Origin: Bacteroidota bacterium
Lineage (GTDB): Bacteria; Bacteroidota; Bacteroidia; Cytophagales; Cyclobacteriaceae
Length of the DNA: 37,639 bases
Direction of reading: 5' to 3'
NCBI GenBank assembly: GCA_018266395.1
Contig: JAFEAM010000013.1
Location: 15,727 to 53,365, forward strand
Part shown: positions 22,534-31,200 of the stretch, in pieces
How the letters are laid out: each line of letters opens with the position of its first letter
How positions within the stretch are numbered: the first letter of the stretch is position 1
The notes under the pieces: generated by a model
Seen by the model: only the letters and a program-made list of their open reading frames with translations
What the model was told of the DNA's origin: nothing
Databases searched by the model: none
Translations under genes and position numbers: made by a program

Positions 22534-23589
22534 GTGACAACGGATGAGCAATTCATGCGGAGGGCATTCGAACTTGCCGAGCTTGGAAAAGGCAGTGTTT
22601 CCCCTAATCCTCTTGTAGGGTGTGTGATTGTATGTGAAGGTCGCATCATTGGTGAAGGATGGCATCAGCAATATGGCGGACCTCATGCAGAGGTCAATGC
22701 CCTGAATTCGGTTCGCGATACTCAGCTTATCCGGAACTCAACAGTATATGTGAACCTTGAACCTTGTGCTCACCGCGGTAAGACCCCTCCTTGTGCCGAT
22801 CGCCTTATCCGTGAAGGTGTGAAAAAAGTGGTCATTTCCAACAAGGATACAAACCCTTCGGTTCGCGGTGGCGGTGCTGCGATGATGACTGCAGCCGGTA
22901 TTGAGACAGAAGTTGGATTGCTGTCAGCAGAGGGCCGATACCTTAATCGGAGATTTTTTACAGCGGTGGAGAAGAAGCGTCCATTTGTCATATTGAAATG
23001 GGCTGAAACTGCAGATGGGTTTATTGCCCGGGAAAATCTGGAGTCGAAGTGGATCAGTCACGACTGGTCGAGGAATCTGGTCCACCAATGGAGGGCACAT
23101 GAGGACGGTGTCCTGGTTGGAACCAGAACGGCTCAACATGACAATCCCCGGTTGAATGTGAGAACTGGTGCCGGAAGAAATCCCTGCCGGATTGTTGCAG
23201 ATAGATTTTTACGGCTGAATGAACGACTTCATCTGTTTGACCGCACACAGCCAACACTTTGCTACAATCTCCTCAAACACGAAGAGCATCCAAATTTGAC
23301 CCTGGTAAGGCTTGGCGAGGAAAATTTCTGGGCGGATCTTTTGACTGACCTATCGAACCGCAATATTCAATCCATCATGGTGGAAGGCGGAGCCATGACT
23401 TTGAACGTGTTGCTGGAGGCAGGATGGTGGGACGAAATAAGAATGTTCCGTTCTCCCAGGACTTTTGGAAAAGGGATCGCAGCTCCCCGTGTACAGGGTC
23501 ACTTACACGCTGAGCATCAGATCGCCGATGACCTGCTTCAGGTTTTTCAGAGGGAAGTTGTTACCAGGACTCACATGGGCATTGATTGA
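22534..23589 (+). CDS. ribD: Bifunctional riboflavin biosynthesis deaminase/reductase
   Basis: The 351-residue protein performs two steps of riboflavin synthesis. The N-terminal deaminase (about 1-145) has zinc ligands in GPHAEVNALNSV and LEPCAHRGKTPPCADRLI. The C-terminal NADPH-dependent reductase (about 146-351) begins PFVILKWAETADGFIARE and includes GVLVGTRTAQHDNPRLNVRT and IMVEGGAMTLNVLLEAGWWD. Start: GTG 22534 gives MTTDEQFMRRAFELAELGKG, matching usual family length. The ATG at 22555 (MRRAF) is an alternative. A TATCTTTC element (22523-22530) sits just before the GTG. No other rib genes are nearby. Confidence 0.94.
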   Translation: MTTDEQFMRRAFELAELGKGSVSPNPLVGCVIVCEGRIIGEGWHQQYGGPHAEVNALNSVRDTQLIRNSTVYVNLEPCAHRGKTPPCADRLIREGVKKVVISNKDTNPSVRGGGAAMMTAAGIETEVGLLSAEGRYLNRRFFTAVEKKRPFVILKWAETADGFIARENLESKWISHDWSRNLVHQWRAHEDGVLVGTRTAQHDNPRLNVRTGAGRNPCRIVADRFLRLNERLHLFDRTQPTLCYNLLKHEEHPNLTLVRLGEENFWADLLTDLSNRNIQSIMVEGGAMTLNVLLEAGWWDEIRMFRSPRTFGKGIAAPRVQGHLHAEHQIADDLLQVFQREVVTRTHMGID

Positions 23590-23598
23590 CGTCCGATC

Positions 23599-24069
23599 TT
23601 AGAACCTCAATCGGACGCCAATGCCGGTTCCGCCAATGAATCCTTCTGTTCTTGGGATAAATGCTGTATGCTTCTTGTTGTAGAGGTCAAAGGCCCGTTG
23701 GGCATCACGCCGGAAGGCTGAGCCAAATGGAAGTGATGCCCCTATCAGGGCAGCACCTCCCGCTGCAAGTGCCCATTCGGGCTCAGCACCGGCGATGGCG
23801 GTTATGACAGGAAAAACAATAAGGACCCCGCCTGTAAATCCAAGAATCCCCGAGATATTGTAATTCTTCTTTGCCTTCCGGAAAGCCTGATAAGCCTCAG
23901 GGTCATCATAAAGAATGGTAAGGACTTGCTTAGGGCTTACGGTATACACGGAGGTATCCTTCGCGTATTCAAACCTTACGCTGCCAAACGAGCGGTACAT
24001 GCTAAGTTCCTGTGCTCGCAGTGAACTGGTCACAACGAGCATGAAGGAGGCAATAACAAGAGATCGCAT
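23599..24069 (-). CDS. Small secreted/membrane protein of unknown function
   Basis: 156 residues with a signal peptide (MRSLVIASFMLVVTSSLRAQ). A short polar part has YRSFGSVRFEYAKDTSVYTV and SPKQVLTILYDDPEAYQAFR. Two hydrophobic helices follow (GILGFTGGVLIVFPVITAIA; WALAAGGAALIGASLPFGSA), and it ends with GTGIGVRLRF, which could be a final membrane strand. I do not recognise a named domain, though the pattern resembles conserved Bacteroidota hypothetical proteins. It follows the superoxide dismutase gene by 8 nt, so it is probably in the same transcript. An envelope location is likely. Confidence 0.75.
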   Translation of the reverse strand: MRSLVIASFMLVVTSSLRAQELSMYRSFGSVRFEYAKDTSVYTVSPKQVLTILYDDPEAYQAFRKAKKNYNISGILGFTGGVLIVFPVITAIAGAEPEWALAAGGAALIGASLPFGSAFRRDAQRAFDLYNKKHTAFIPRTEGFIGGTGIGVRLRF

Positions 24070-24077
24070 GCTTCAGT

Positions 24078-24782
24078 TCAGGCGAGCCGTTTGGCTACTT
24101 CTTCCCAATTCACCACGTTCCACCAGTTTGTAATGTACTCTGCCCTGCGGTTCTGATATTTCAGATAATAGGCGTGCTCCCATACATCAATGGCCAGAAT
24201 AGGCGTGCCTTTCAAATCGCTGACATCCATCAGCGGGTTGTCCTGATTGGGTGTTGAACCAATCTTGAGTTTGCCACCATCATTCACGAGCCAAGCCCAG
24301 CCTGAGCCAAACCGCGTCGCAGCCGCTTGTCCGAATGACTCCTTGAATTTGTCCATCGAGCCAAACGCTGCATTAAGCGCATCTGCCACTTTCCCTGCTG
24401 GTGCTCCTCCACCTCCAGCTTTCATGCATTGCCAAAAGAAGTTGTGATTCCAGGCGCCCCCGCCATTATTTCTTGCTTTCGCTGAAAGTTTGGAAGCATT
24501 CATGAAAAACTCTTTGTCGCTTGAAAATGATATTTTTTCTGCTGCAATGGATTCGTTGACGTTTTTAATGTAGGCCGCATGATGCTTGGTATAGTGAATT
24601 TCCATGGTCATTGCATCGATATGAGGCTCCAGGGCCTGGTAAGAATAAGGCAGCTTAATCTGTGAGAATTCCATAGCGGGTGTGCGAGCTTCTGCATTTT
24701 CCATGAGCGCTGTGCCCAGTGCGGTGGCTGCAGTGGCCTTTAGCGAGCCAACCACAAATTCGCGGCGATTGATTTTTTTCAT
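24078..24782 (-). CDS. Fe/Mn superoxide dismutase with Tat signal peptide
   Basis: 234 residues. The start MKKINRREFVVGSLKATAATALGTALMENAEA is a twin-arginine signal (RREFV), so the enzyme is exported folded and metal-loaded. The mature part is a complete Fe/Mn SOD. Metal ligands are the His in MEIHYTKHHAAY, the His in WNHNFFW, and Asp and His in DVWEHAYYLKYQNRRAEYI. It converts superoxide to H2O2 and O2 in the periplasm. Fe versus Mn use cannot be settled by eye. It is preceded by a small gene (stop 5 nt before the ATG) and followed by a small secreted protein. Confidence 0.95.
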   Translation of the reverse strand: MKKINRREFVVGSLKATAATALGTALMENAEARTPAMEFSQIKLPYSYQALEPHIDAMTMEIHYTKHHAAYIKNVNESIAAEKISFSSDKEFFMNASKLSAKARNNGGGAWNHNFFWQCMKAGGGGAPAGKVADALNAAFGSMDKFKESFGQAAATRFGSGWAWLVNDGGKLKIGSTPNQDNPLMDVSDLKGTPILAIDVWEHAYYLKYQNRRAEYITNWWNVVNWEEVAKRLA

Positions 24783-24787
24783 ATTGT

Positions 24788-24994
24788 TTAATTTGGTTTC
24801 AAGTCTGTGATTCCCTTCGGATTTACAAACGACACGGAAGTTAGCACTGCGATCCAGGTATCAGGGTCAGACGGAGAGTAAAAATACCCAAAAAAATCTT
24901 TAGCTTTAAAAGCGCCCTGATTTGTAAATATGATAATGTCATCCCCCATGTACGACCGCCTGACCATGATGTCAAGGGTAGTGTTTCTTACCAT
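24788..24994 (-). CDS. Small protein of unknown function upstream of the SOD gene
   Basis: 68 residues from ATG 24994 (MVRNTTLDIMVRRSYMGDDI); a TTG at 25000 would add two residues. It ends WIAVLTSVSFVNPKGITDLK plus two residues, 5 nt before the SOD ATG. It has no signal peptide, is mildly beta-patterned and is not obviously a shadow, since no gene exists on the other strand there. The frame stays open about 65 nt further upstream with plausible residues (IVPSDTSFYEIPLDM) but without a usual start codon. The true N-terminus may therefore be longer or broken. Family not recognised. Confidence 0.5.
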   Translation of the reverse strand: MVRNTTLDIMVRRSYMGDDIIIFTNQGAFKAKDFFGYFYSPSDPDTWIAVLTSVSFVNPKGITDLKPN

Positions 24995-25017
24995 GTCCAA
25001 AGGAATCTCATAGAAAC

Positions 25018-26193
25018 TTGTATCAGAGGGTACGATACCTGGTCTTTCTGAAAGACGTGATGATGTTGTCAGTCACCACATTTGGCGGACCACAGGCTCA
25101 TATTGCGCATTTCCTTCGTGTGCTGGTAAATAAGAGGAACTATTTGTCAGAGGAGGATTTGATGGAGATCAATTCATTATGCCAGGTGTTGCCCGGTCCC
25201 ACTTCCACTCAGACACTTACGGCAATTGGATATAGGATCGGCGGCCCCAACCTTGCTTATTTGACTTTGCTGGTGTGGATGATGCCGGCTGTCCTGATCA
25301 TGACCGCGGCTGCCTTGCTGATCGAGGAGTTTCAGGGTCGGGGTGTCTCATTGGAATTCACAAGATTTGTGCCTGCGATGGCTGTTGGATTTGTAAGCTA
25401 TTCAGCCTATACCATGAGCATCAAGACCGTTCATACCAAGACGGGTATTTTCCTGATGATTCTTGCCGGAGTTCTTTCATATTTTGTCCGATCCCCTTTC
25501 TATTACCCTGTCGCAATTCTTCTGTCAGGAATAGTGACTGCATTCAAATACAAGGCGCAACCCAAAGAGGAAAAGATACCAATCAGGATCAGCTGGGCCA
25601 ATTTCATTTTGTGGGCAGGTGTGCTTGTTGTTGCTGCTGCACTTGGAGGAATAACCCATTTCCTTCCTGTCCGCCTGTTTGAGAACTTCTATCGCAACGG
25701 AAGCCTGATCTTCGGAGGAGGGCAGGTGCTTACACCGTTGTTGTACACGGAATTTGTCGAATTGAAACACTACCTGACTTCAAGAGAGTTTCTTTCAGGC
25801 TATGCAATTGCACAGTCTATTCCTGGACCTGTTTTTGCTTTCAGCGCCTTCATCGGCGCATTGTCCATGGAGGGTCACGGTGTGATGGCGCAACTCGCCG
25901 GTGCTCTGCTTTCGGCAGCAGGAATATTCCTGCCCGGTACGTTTCTGATATTCTTTCTTATCAGGTTTTGGGAAAGCATTAAGAAGTACCGCGCTGTACG
26001 GGCATCGTTGGAAGGCATCACAGCTGCCAGCGCAGGATTGGTGGCGGCGGCTGCTGTCTTCCTATTTCAGCCCCTGGACAACAACCTCGCAACCTATGGA
26101 TTTACAATAGGCACCTTTGCATTGCTCGCATTCACCCGCATTCCGTCCGGCCTTATCATCATCATGGGATTGGTGATGGGTTGGATCGTTTAG
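25018..26193 (+). CDS. chrA: Chromate transporter family protein, long-chain form
   Basis: This 391-residue polytopic protein has two homologous halves, typical of long-chain CHR. Half 1 has VTTFGGPQAHIAHFLRVLV and QVLPGPTSTQTLTAIGYRIG. Half 2 has GSLIFGGGQVLTPLLYTEFV and AIAQSIPGPVFAFSAFIGAL. About 10-12 TM segments are present. Members export chromate, but many act on other anions, so the substrate is open. TTG 25018 is the first possible start after an in-frame stop and is needed to keep the amphipathic N-terminal helix; the next candidates are ATGs at 25060-25065. Only a few tens of bases separate it from the divergent small gene. It ends at a bidirectional terminator. Confidence 0.88.
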   Translation: MYQRVRYLVFLKDVMMLSVTTFGGPQAHIAHFLRVLVNKRNYLSEEDLMEINSLCQVLPGPTSTQTLTAIGYRIGGPNLAYLTLLVWMMPAVLIMTAAALLIEEFQGRGVSLEFTRFVPAMAVGFVSYSAYTMSIKTVHTKTGIFLMILAGVLSYFVRSPFYYPVAILLSGIVTAFKYKAQPKEEKIPIRISWANFILWAGVLVVAAALGGITHFLPVRLFENFYRNGSLIFGGGQVLTPLLYTEFVELKHYLTSREFLSGYAIAQSIPGPVFAFSAFIGALSMEGHGVMAQLAGALLSAAGIFLPGTFLIFFLIRFWESIKKYRAVRASLEGITAASAGLVAAAAVFLFQPLDNNLATYGFTIGTFALLAFTRIPSGLIIIMGLVMGWIV

Positions 26194-26234
26194 ACCATTA
26201 AACCCCGTTTCGCGCATTGCCATTCGAGAAAACA

Positions 26235-26263
26235 AAAAACCCCCGCAACAAGCGAGGGTTTTT
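26235..26263. terminator. Bidirectional intrinsic terminator
   Basis: AAAAACCC (26235-26242) pairs with GGGTTTTT (26256-26263), and CGC (26244-26246) with GCG (26252-26254), separated by one C/A mismatch and closed by AACAA. The A-run and T-run flank the GC stem on both sides. It therefore serves both the convergent chrA (+) and the TonB gene (-), whose stop codons are 89 nt apart. Confidence 0.85.
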
Positions 26264-26282
26264 CTAATGTTTAAATGTCAGG

Positions 26283-26957
26283 TTATCCCAGTTTGAATAT
26301 GATGGGGAGCGTATAGCGCTGCTTAACCGGTTTTCCGCGTTGCTTACCTGGATTCCATGAAGGTGCTGACTGCACAATACGAACCGCCTCTTCATCGCAT
26401 CCTGCGCCAATTCCCTTGATCGCCCTCACGTCAGAAAGTGATCCGTCCTTGTTGATCACAAATTCAACAAACACCTTTCCTTCAATGCCCATGCGTCGGG
26501 CTTGTGCAGGATACTTGATCTTGTCTGCTACATATTTGTAGAAAGCCTGCATGCCACCCTTGGGGGTCGCTGATTCCTCAACGACGGTGAAAATCTCATC
26601 TGTTTCTTCCTTGGGTTCTTCAGCCTGCACCACGATTTCTTCAACCTTGGTATCTTCTGTCACCTCAACGTCAAGATTCACTTTGATGTCTTCTTTGATT
26701 TCTTCCTCATCAGGAACTTCTACTACCTGAGGCTGCTGTACCGTTGGGGCCGGTGGCGGGGGCTGCTCAGTGGGAGGAACTTCCATCGTTTCTTCGAATG
26801 TGTTGGTGTTCTTACCCATCAGGTCTATGACAGACTGATCGTACTGTCTCCACTCAAATGCTGAAACAGTAAGTAACATGGTAACCAGGAGCCCGACACT
26901 GAAGAAAAGACTCGATTTCTTGGTCAGATCGGCCTTGTCATTTTTCTTCGCTTCCAT
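26283..26957 (-). CDS. Energy transducer TonB
   Basis: 224 residues: short cytoplasmic N-terminus (MEAKKNDKADLTKKS), one TM anchor (about 16-33, LFFSVGLLVTMLLTVSAF), then a periplasmic linker rich in Pro and Glu (VPPTEQPPPPAPTVQQPQ, many EE/VE). The C-terminal TonB domain (about 135-224) has YKYVADKIKYPAQARRMGIE, GKVFVEFVINKDGSLSDVRA and WNPGKQRGKPVKQRYTLPI. It carries proton-motive-force energy to TonB-dependent receptors such as the one at 19261, though any pairing is unproven. No exbB or exbD is nearby. A TATATTTG element (26980-26987) precedes it. Confidence 0.95.
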   Translation of the reverse strand: MEAKKNDKADLTKKSSLFFSVGLLVTMLLTVSAFEWRQYDQSVIDLMGKNTNTFEETMEVPPTEQPPPPAPTVQQPQVVEVPDEEEIKEDIKVNLDVEVTEDTKVEEIVVQAEEPKEETDEIFTVVEESATPKGGMQAFYKYVADKIKYPAQARRMGIEGKVFVEFVINKDGSLSDVRAIKGIGAGCDEEAVRIVQSAPSWNPGKQRGKPVKQRYTLPIIFKLG

Positions 26958-26979
26958 ACAAATACGCGGTTTAGGGTTT

Positions 26980-26987
26980 CAAATATA
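26980..26987 (-). promoter_or_regulatory. -7 element TATATTTG ahead of the TonB gene
   Basis: The minus strand reads TATATTTG, an exact TAnnTTTG match, 22 nt before the ATG at 26957. No clean TTTG lies 19-21 nt upstream, so only the -7 half is supported. Confidence 0.5.
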
Positions 26988-27058
26988 ATAACAGAATCCA
27001 GACTCGTCCATTTTGTCACATAATTTCAGAACAAATTGGGTGGAGCAAGAAACGCCCG

Positions 27059-27802
27059 TTAGCGCCGGCTGCCGTAAAACAGCGTGAAATAAACGGTTGG
27101 GAAAATGGCATAGTTCGTGGTAGTCGGCATCAGGACTACTTTTTTGAAATAAGAATCCACCAGGAATCCTACTTCGAACCCTGTAACGGAGCTTTTTACG
27201 GTTCCCATCTCAAAATTCAGCCCGAATTTGGCATTTACACCCAGTTGAATTGATGATTCTCCGATACCTTGAAAAAGATTGCCTGTACCCAGTATGTTGT
27301 TAAAATTATGCTGAGGGTTATTAGGATCATACTGCTCCTTCACAGTGACAAAAAAGCTGTTATCTACCGATCGTTCAATATAATACGGAGCTACAATGCC
27401 AATGGAGGGTCCGATGGCGGTCACGGCCTTGATTTCAACCCCTTGCTGGGGTGCCTTGGTAAAAAGTATCCAATCGCGACCATATTGAAACCTGAAAGCA
27501 TAGAGGTAATTGGACTTTCCGTAAATAAAGAAGTTACCTGTTGAACGTGAAGGCTTTCTGACTTCCTGTGGGTGCTTTACATTCATGATCTCAAGGCCAA
27601 AGGTTTCCAGTACGCGGTCAGAAAGCTTTCGGGCTTTTTTGAATGTGAATCCCCCTATGAGTCCTCCGGAAGAATTCTTGTTGATTCCCCAGGTAAACTC
27701 TGAATTATACTCATAGCTGTCCTGTGTCTGCGCCAAAGAAATTAGGGAGACACCTACACCAATCAGTGTGAGAAATAAGCGTTGGATCGCTTTTGAGTAC
27801 AT
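27059..27802 (-). CDS. Probable outer-membrane beta-barrel protein of unknown function
   Basis: 247 residues with a signal peptide (MYSKAIQRLFLTLIGVGVSLISLAQ). Alternating amphipathic strands follow (SEFTWGINKNSSGGLIGGFT; YGKSNYLYAFRFQYGRDW; IQLGVNAKFGLNFEMG; GFEVGFLVDSYFKKVVLM), ending FPTVYFTLFYGSRR. This is the composition of a small outer-membrane barrel, though the C-terminal residue is not the aromatic typical of OMPs. No named family was recognised. It is divergent from the OsmC-family gene, with a small palindrome between them. Confidence 0.7.
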   Translation of the reverse strand: MYSKAIQRLFLTLIGVGVSLISLAQTQDSYEYNSEFTWGINKNSSGGLIGGFTFKKARKLSDRVLETFGLEIMNVKHPQEVRKPSRSTGNFFIYGKSNYLYAFRFQYGRDWILFTKAPQQGVEIKAVTAIGPSIGIVAPYYIERSVDNSFFVTVKEQYDPNNPQHNFNNILGTGNLFQGIGESSIQLGVNAKFGLNFEMGTVKSSVTGFEVGFLVDSYFKKVVLMPTTTNYAIFPTVYFTLFYGSRR

Positions 27803-27815
27803 GAATGGGAGTTTG

Positions 27816-27828
27816 CGCTAATTTAGCG
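27816..27828. promoter_or_regulatory. Palindrome in the divergent promoter region
   Basis: CGCTAA (27816-27821) and TTAGCG (27823-27828) form a perfect inverted repeat around one T, between two divergent start codons (27802 and 27867). It overlaps TAATTTAG, a near match to a -7 element for the OsmC gene. It may be a small operator or simply part of the promoter. Confidence 0.3.
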
Positions 27829-27866
27829 GTTAATTACATAACAAGGATCAATAAATCAAGTTCACT

Positions 27867-28274
27867 ATGGCATCAATGCAGGGCGACTACCTGGGGAGTC
27901 TTAGGACTCGTGACCTTCATTTGCTTTCGGGCAATACGCTTGTCACAGACGCACCACCGGATAATAACGGGAAAGGGGAGGCGTTCAGCCCCACCGACCT
28001 GGTATGCGCCGCATTAAGCAGTTGTATGATGACATTGATGGGGATGGTTGCAGAGCGTGAAAATATCGATCTGAATGGGCTGCATTCAGATATTACGAAA
28101 GTAATGGCGTCCAATCCGAGACGCATCTCAGAAATACATATTGCTTTTACTCATCCTGGCCTGAAGGCAACAGACGTCCAGAAGCAAAAACTGATGAATG
28201 CCGCCCTTACATGCCCCGTTGCCAAAAGCCTTTCGGAACACATACAACAAAAGATCATATTCAACTTCCAGTAA
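27867..28274 (+). CDS. OsmC-family protein
   Basis: 135 residues with the OsmC/Ohr fold pattern: GKGEAFSPTDLVCAALSSCM and the second site AALTCPVAKSLSEHIQQ. Cys appears at both positions (SSCMM and LTCPV), consistent with a thiol peroxidase that reduces organic hydroperoxides. The YhfA-like branch, which is less well characterised, also keeps these. Cytoplasmic. The start at ATG 27867 is preceded by an A/T-rich leader. Its stop lies 5 nt from the stop of the convergent repeat protein. Confidence 0.9.
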   Translation: MASMQGDYLGSLRTRDLHLLSGNTLVTDAPPDNNGKGEAFSPTDLVCAALSSCMMTLMGMVAERENIDLNGLHSDITKVMASNPRRISEIHIAFTHPGLKATDVQKQKLMNAALTCPVAKSLSEHIQQKIIFNFQ

Positions 28275-28279
28275 GGGGC

Positions 28280-31200
28280 TCAGTCATACCACAAGCCTTT
28301 TTCACGCTTGTCGTAGCGGGGACGGTGTGGCTTCTGCTTCACAACCTCGGGCTGAGTCTCATTTTTTCGGAAGAGTTTTGACCATGTGAGTTTGACATTC
28401 ATCAGGAAAGTGCGTTCACCTTTGACATTGTCACGCTGGCTGTGAGCATAGGGAGCATCCGGATGAAGTGATGGAGCAGTGTATTTGTGCATCTTCAAAT
28501 TGCCCTGATAGTCCTGAATTCTAGCGGTTGCCCTGGATGGACCGATGGTCTTCAAGGCCTCCCTGTCACTGTTTGGATTGTGCTTGTAATTCCACGTCAT
28601 CTTCATGCTGCGGGCGTACTCGCCGGCATTTACTGAACCCTTGCCAGGTTTCAAACTGGCCAGTGCTTCTTTACTGGTTTTATCCGTTCTTCCGTGTGAT
28701 CGCTCTTTTGTTTTGATTTTGAGATCGCCCAGGGCAAAGTATCCCTTATTGATGGCCTGCTTTTTCAATGATTCTTTGTCAGCATTTGGATTCTGGACGT
28801 AGTCGCGCTTGAATCTGGATCTCGCAATCTTCCCGGAATATCCCGCAGCTTTGGCATCTTCAGCGAGAGGTGTTCGTACGGCAATGGCGTTTCCATCATT
28901 ATTCCAAAGCCTCCCGCTTCTGCTGCCTCCTCCCTTTTCAGGTTTTTTGAATTTGATGTTGCCAGAGTAGTCAACACCTCCTTTTTCGAGTGGTGTTCGT
29001 ACTGCGAGGGCCTTACCGTCATTGTTCCAGAGTTTGCCGCTCACACTTCCGCCGCCTTTTTCAGGCTTTTTAAATTTCATATTTCCTGCAAAGGCAGGCC
29101 CACCGGTCTCGAGAGGGGCTTTAGAGGCAATGGCCCGACCTTCGTTGTTCCAATGGCCACTTATGCTACCGCCCCCCTTTTCAGGTTTCTTATATTTCAT
29201 ATTGCCTGCAAAGCCTGGTCCACGGGTTTCAAGCGGAGCTTTGGTCGCAATGGCCCGACCTTCGTTATTCCAAAATCCACTAATGCTGCCGCCACCCTTT
29301 TCCTTTCTTTTTGCTTTGATATTGCCTGCAAATCCAGCGCCCTGTCTGTCAAATCCACGGATAGTTGACCTCCTGATATTTCCTGAGTATCCTGCTCCCT
29401 GTCTTTCGATAGAAGGCTGTTCCGACCGCTTGAGTTTGCCCTGGAATCCTGCCCCCGGACCGGAATCACCGGGCCCAGGCCGGTGCACTTTCAATGCTCC
29501 GGGATACCCTTCTCCCTGATTTTCAAAGCTCTTGATTCTGCCAACGTATTGGATATTGCCACGATAATTGAGCCCACCCTTTTCAAAACCACGTATCTGA
29601 CTTCTCTTGATATTTCCTGCATAACCTGCTCCGCCTTTTTCAAAACCACGTATCTGACTTCTCTTGATATTTCCTGAATAGCCAGCTCCGCCTTTTTCGA
29701 AACCAGGAATTTGACTTCTCTTGATATTTCCTGAATAGCCAGCACCACCTTTTTCAAATCCCCTAATCTGGCTTCTCTTGATATTTCCTGCATAACCTGC
29801 TCCGCCCTTTTCAAATCCCCCAATCTGACTTCTCCTGATATTGCCTGAATAACCTGCACCTTCCTGAGAGAAACCCGGCATTTCACTGCGTTTCATATTA
29901 CCTCTGTATCCAATATAATCTGATGAAAAACCCCGAATGTCCTTTCGCTTTATGTTTCCACTGTAGCCAATCCCCTTGCTTACATAGCCCACGCCAAAAT
30001 TCTTGCTGAAGCCCCGATAGTCCACGCCGTTCTTTTGAGGTTTAGTCAGATCTCGCCGACGGATGTTTCCGCTGTAGCCGGAACCTTTGCTTTCAAATCC
30101 TGTAGGGGTCCCCTTGATGAAACCTTTATAATCCTCGCCATGCTTTTGAGCACGCCGGACGTCCTTTCGCCGGATTTTCCCCTGATCGCCTGGTCCCTCT
30201 GTTGAGAATCCTGCGCTGACTTGTACGTTTCCTTTATATCCGGCAATACCTGCCGCGCCGATGCCAGGAGCTTTGCCTGCAAGAGGATTGCCCTTGTTAT
30301 TCCATCCGGCAGAAATGGAACCGCCTCCCTTTTGTTTCTTGATGCCATGTCCCTTTCCGCTAAGCAGACCTCCTGGCGCACCAGAGGGAATTGGGTTGAG
30401 CTGCGCTTGTTGACCTTGTCTGGATCTGCTTTCGCCCTGCCGGGGCGACAATGGGGTTCCGGCAATGCCTGGTTTGGGTAGATTTTTTTTTGGAAACAGA
30501 AATCCATTAAATGTCTTGGAGGAAGTCCCCTTCTTCAGCCGATAACCAGATATATCTCCAGACCAGCTTTTTTCTCCCTGCTTGTAATTCTTTGAGTAGC
30601 GCACTTCAGAAGTCCGGGCAGAGCCATCAGCCATGGGCTTCCTGCCAAAGAATTCAAGTGTATCCCTTCCCACGAGACCCGCGCGCGGGGAACGATAGTT
30701 GCGCGTTCGAAGTGGACCTCCCGTAAGATCTGTCGTTACAGGTCTTTCCTTTCTTTGAATCTTACCCCAATAAACATTCCGTCTCCCATGCTGAACATAG
30801 CTTTTTGATTTCGAAGCGGGATAGACTTTTCGCTTTCCTGCCTTTGAACGAGGTGTTGCAGAGTATTTCTTTATCGAAGAAATCTCTTCGTAATTTGAAA
30901 CTGCTTTTTCCCCTTTTCTGGACTTTCGGTTGTAATAACTTACGTAAGGACCTTCCTGAGAATAAACTTTGTGTTGCTTTGCGCTAATGCTTTTGTTTTT
31001 GATTGGGCCCTTGTCCGTTCCACCGATCCATGCCCGCTCCTCCACTCGAGGTTCATGTTTTACAAATCGTTCCCCTTTAATGGTCCGGGCATAAGTCGGT
31101 GGTTTCTCTTTTTCCCGTTTTCTGACAAACCGCTGGTAAGGCCCTTTTTGGGGATAGACGTTATGCCTGGCGGCCTCAGATTTGCCAGGCTGAACCCGGC

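Noticed and set aside
29581..29865. Regular repeats resembling a CRISPR array
   Set aside because: Units are contiguous with no unique spacers, have a 57-bp period divisible by three, and stay in frame within a long gene.
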